Below, in pieces: positions 61,728-64,000 of a DNA stretch of 64,000 nt. The position numbers and the translations under genes are program-made. The DNA is from JBKBYG01 sp046313435. Lineage in GTDB: Bacteria > Pseudomonadota > Alphaproteobacteria > Rickettsiales > Arcanibacteraceae. The notes under the pieces are model-generated. The model did no database searches. It saw only the letters and a list, made by a program, of their open reading frames with translations, and had not been told where the DNA came from. Within the stretch, counting starts at the first letter, position 1, and every line of letters starts with the position of its first letter. Where the stretch lies: positions 71,421-135,420 of the forward strand of contig JBKBYG010000001.1 in the NCBI GenBank assembly GCA_046313435.1, given 5' to 3'.

Positions 61728-62864
61728 ATGGGCTTTGTTAAAAATAATTTAAAATTAATTATAATTCTAGCTATTATAATTGCTTCAATTCTATATTTTA
61801 AAAATCATCAGAGTGACAATCAAACAGCTCAAGCTTTTCCTACTCAGGAAGTGTCTGTAGTGGAAGTTAATAAGTCTGATGTTGCTTTAAAGTATGAGTA
61901 TCCTGGTAAAGTAATAGGTTACAGAGAAGTAGAACTTAGAGCACAAATTGGAGGGATACTTCAAAAGAAACTTTACAAAGAAGGCTCAATAGTTAAGAAA
62001 GATGATGTATTATTTCAGATTGACCCTAAATCTTCAGAAAATAATTTAAAACGTGCAGAAGCGCAACTTACTACTGCAAAATCTAATCTTTTACAATTAG
62101 AAAAAACTTGGAAAAGGATAGACGAATTATATGATAAAAAATCTGTTAGTGCTCAAGAAAAGGATATTGCTTTTGCAAACTATCAAAAGGGACTGGCAGC
62201 AGTTAAAGATGCTGAAGCTAACTTGTCTAATGCTTCTATTAATTTAAATTATACAAATGTTTCAGCGCCTATATCAGGAATTACAAGTGAAGAAGAACTA
62301 TCTGAGGGCAATTTGGTTAATACTGGGGATTTACTCGCGAGAATTACACAACTTGATCCAATATATATAAGTTTTTCATACCCTGATACTGATTATGATA
62401 TACATCGTAAATTAATAAATTCAAAAAAAGTTGATACACCTGTAAATGGTAAATTTTCTGCAATAGTTAAATTAGGTAATGGTCAAGCTTTAGATCAATT
62501 GGGCTATATTGATTTTACAGACTCAATCATTAATCCTGAAACTGCAAATGTTTCAGCAAGAGTTGAAATATCTAATACAGAAAATCAATTAATTCCTGGT
62601 CAATTTGTACGAATCCAAATTAATGATATGATTTTAAAAAATGCTATTACAATTCCAGAAAAATCTATCATCCAAACAGCGAATGGAGCAATAGTTTACA
62701 TAGTAGGTGAAGGTAATAAAGTTGCAGTTAAACCTGTGCAGCTAGGTAATATTACTGATAAGGGGCGTATTATAGAAGCTGGGCTTGAACCAGGGGAACA
62801 GGTGATTGTAGAAGGGCTTATTAAAGCTAGACCTGGCATAGAAGTCAAACCTATTAAAATTTAA
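61728..62864 (+). CDS. RND efflux periplasmic adaptor (AcrA-like)
   Basis: An AcrA/MexA-type adaptor of 378 residues from ATG 61728, which has GAGGAT upstream and places the membrane anchor (LKLIIILAIIIASILYF) at the start. The longer frame begins at 61686. Lipoyl halves flank a coiled coil (QIDPKSSENNLKRAEAQLTTAKSNL; NYTNVSAPISGITSEEEL). The barrel domain ends at about residue 370. It is 28 bases before the RND pump gene and would join it to an outer-membrane channel. Substrates cannot be read. Confidence 0.93.
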   Translation: MGFVKNNLKLIIILAIIIASILYFKNHQSDNQTAQAFPTQEVSVVEVNKSDVALKYEYPGKVIGYREVELRAQIGGILQKKLYKEGSIVKKDDVLFQIDPKSSENNLKRAEAQLTTAKSNLLQLEKTWKRIDELYDKKSVSAQEKDIAFANYQKGLAAVKDAEANLSNASINLNYTNVSAPISGITSEEELSEGNLVNTGDLLARITQLDPIYISFSYPDTDYDIHRKLINSKKVDTPVNGKFSAIVKLGNGQALDQLGYIDFTDSIINPETANVSARVEISNTENQLIPGQFVRIQINDMILKNAITIPEKSIIQTANGAIVYIVGEGNKVAVKPVQLGNITDKGRIIEAGLEPGEQVIVEGLIKARPGIEVKPIKI

Positions 62865-62892
62865 ATATAAATAATTAGAATAATTTAAAATT

Positions 62893-64000
62893 ATGATCTC
62901 GCGTTTTTTTATTGATCGTCCAATTTTTGCTTCAGTAATCTCTATAATAATAGTATTAGCAGGATTAATGGCTTTAAGAGTATTGCCTGTGGCTCAATAT
63001 CCTGAAATTTTACCGACTACTATTGAGGTATCGACAACATATATGGGTGCGAATGCTGAAACTGTAGCCAATACTGTTGCAGCGCCTCTTGAGCAACAAA
63101 TAAATGGTGTAGAAAATATGTTATACATGAGCTCGAGTAGCTCAAATAGTGGACAGCTTTCTATAACTGTAACATTTGCAGTAGGTACAAATCCAGCTCA
63201 AGCTGAAATTGATGTAAATAATCGCGTACAAGCGGCATTAGCATTACTACCTGATGAAGTAAGGCAAGCTGGTGTAACTGTAAAAAGAAAATCAGGAGCA
63301 ATTTTAGAGGTTATCACTTTATCGTCTCCAGATAATAGTAAAGATACACTTTACATGAGCAATTATGCAGCGCTAAATATTTTGGATGAATTGAAAAGAA
63401 TAAAAGGAGTAGGAGACGCATCGCTGTTTGGGGCCTTAAATTACTCAATGAGGATATGGCTTTATCCAGACAAATTAGCCCACTATAAACTAACACCTCA
63501 AGATATTGCTTCAGCACTATCTGAGCAAAATGCACAATTTGCACTTGGCCAAATTGGACAGCAACCAATGAAAAATTCACAGGATTTTACATATAGTTTA
63601 ACTACTCAAGGTAGATTTTCTAATGTAAAAGAATTCGAAGATATTATTGTAAAATCAAATTCTAATGGTTCAAGTTTAAAACTTAAAGATGTTGCTAGAG
63701 TTGAGCTTGGCGGACAAAATTATGATTTTATTTCTAAAATAGATGGAACGCCAGCAGTCGCTATGGGAATATATTTGCAAACTGGAGCTAATGCAATTGA
63801 TACTACTAACGCTGTAAATGAAAGAATCGAAGAATTATCTAAGAATTTTCCTCAGGGCATAAAATATACTATTCCGTTTGATACAACGACATTTGTAAAA
63901 GTTTCAATAAAGGAAGTAATCAAGACTTTTGTTGAGGCAATTTTACTTGTTACAATTGTTGTATTTTTGTTTTTACAAAATGTAAGGGCTACATTAATTC
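62893..64000 (+). CDS. RND multidrug efflux transporter, AcrB-like (partial)
   Basis: From ATG 62893 an open frame runs to the window edge (369 codons). The start, MISRFFIDRPIFASVIS, and the following TTIEVSTTYMGANAETVANTVAAPLEQQINGVENMLYMSSSS region are typical HAE1 family pump sequence, with the first membrane helix and the periplasmic porter loops. It follows the adaptor gene by 28 bases. The rest of the gene lies to the right. Confidence 0.94.
   Translation, partial: MISRFFIDRPIFASVISIIIVLAGLMALRVLPVAQYPEILPTTIEVSTTYMGANAETVANTVAAPLEQQINGVENMLYMSSSSSNSGQLSITVTFAVGTNPAQAEIDVNNRVQAALALLPDEVRQAGVTVKRKSGAILEVITLSSPDNSKDTLYMSNYAALNILDELKRIKGVGDASLFGALNYSMRIWLYPDKLAHYKLTPQDIASALSEQNAQFALGQIGQQPMKNSQDFTYSLTTQGRFSNVKEFEDIIVKSNSNGSSLKLKDVARVELGGQNYDFISKIDGTPAVAMGIYLQTGANAIDTTNAVNERIEELSKNFPQGIKYTIPFDTTTFVKVSIKEVIKTFVEAILLVTIVVFLFLQNVRATLI

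Noticed and set aside
1..64000. CRISPR arrays, transposases, prophage genes and rRNA operons
   Set aside because: I looked for regularly spaced direct repeats, transposase motifs, phage structural genes and rRNA-like stretches and found none. Only one tRNA was seen.

Overview
The window is a 64 kb piece of an AT-rich alphaproteobacterial chromosome, most likely from a host-associated member of the Rickettsiales or a related intracellular lineage. I infer this from conserved alphaproteobacterial gene orders (rpiB-glyA-nrdR-recG; lspA-DUF3035-like lipoprotein-M16-M16; DUF3576-leuS-lptE; zapA-6S RNA-fau; rpsB-tsf-pyrH-frr). Ankyrin and pentapeptide-repeat proteins, pyruvate phosphate dikinase, a type I secretion ABC/adaptor pair and many small palindromic repeats between genes fit the same picture. 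A deep, larger-genome Rickettsiales branch (Midichloriaceae-like) would fit the presence of Pgi, Pst/PhoB and a pilin-like protein, but I cannot prove the family without a search.

Layout. 1-299: end of a CpoB/YbgF-like TPR protein. 497-5106: an accessory strip, all on +, holding glutaredoxin, an M15 peptidase, a chloramphenicol-phosphotransferase-like kinase, two Nudix hydrolases, a GNAT acetyltransferase and an aminoglycoside-phosphotransferase-like kinase, with short dispersed repeats and a truncated copy of the GNAT gene. 5237-7851: an exported pentapeptide-repeat protein, an unknown protein, and an ankyrin protein with a C-terminal F-box-like segment. 7978-12044 (-): ftsA, ftsQ, ddl and an unknown protein. 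12276-16360 (+): rpsB, tsf, pyrH, frr and a lipoprotein. 16530-22820 (-): phoB and a pst operon (degenerate EAL protein, pstC, pstA, LD-carboxypeptidase, pstB) without pstS or phoU. 22874-25608 (-): fau, 6S RNA, zapA, a coiled-coil protein and pgi. 25829-34070 (-): two M16 peptidases, a lipoprotein, lspA, recG, nrdR, glyA and rpiB.

34203-35679 (-): two tandem paralogous ankyrin-like genes, one broken by a single -1 frameshift. 35801-38530 (-): three membrane/glycolipid genes. 38555-41445 (+): prmA and two exported proteins. 41471-42199 (-): a pilin-like protein. 42442-44219 (+): recA, rplU and rpmA. 44735-45667 (-): an unknown protein with an internal duplication. 45903-50259 (+): S49 peptidase, ppdK, a DUF378 protein and Dps. 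50320-50460 (-): an unlisted 46-residue membrane protein. 50745-52004 (+): CNNM/CorC protein. 52008-55522 (-): lptE, leuS and a DUF3576 lipoprotein. 55969-59230 (-): type I secretion adaptor and ABC transporter. 59273-59361 (-): tRNA-Ser(GGA). 59542-61623 (+): ppa, a MazG-like protein and a second pentapeptide protein. 61728-64000 (+): an RND efflux adaptor and the start of its pump.

Most of the window is ordinary housekeeping DNA. The accessory parts that deserve attention are the resistance-like enzyme strip, the Ank/F-box protein, the frameshifted ankyrin duplicate, the unusual pst operon and the palindromic repeat families. I see no CRISPR array, transposase, prophage or rRNA. All functional calls are from reading motifs; no database search was run.
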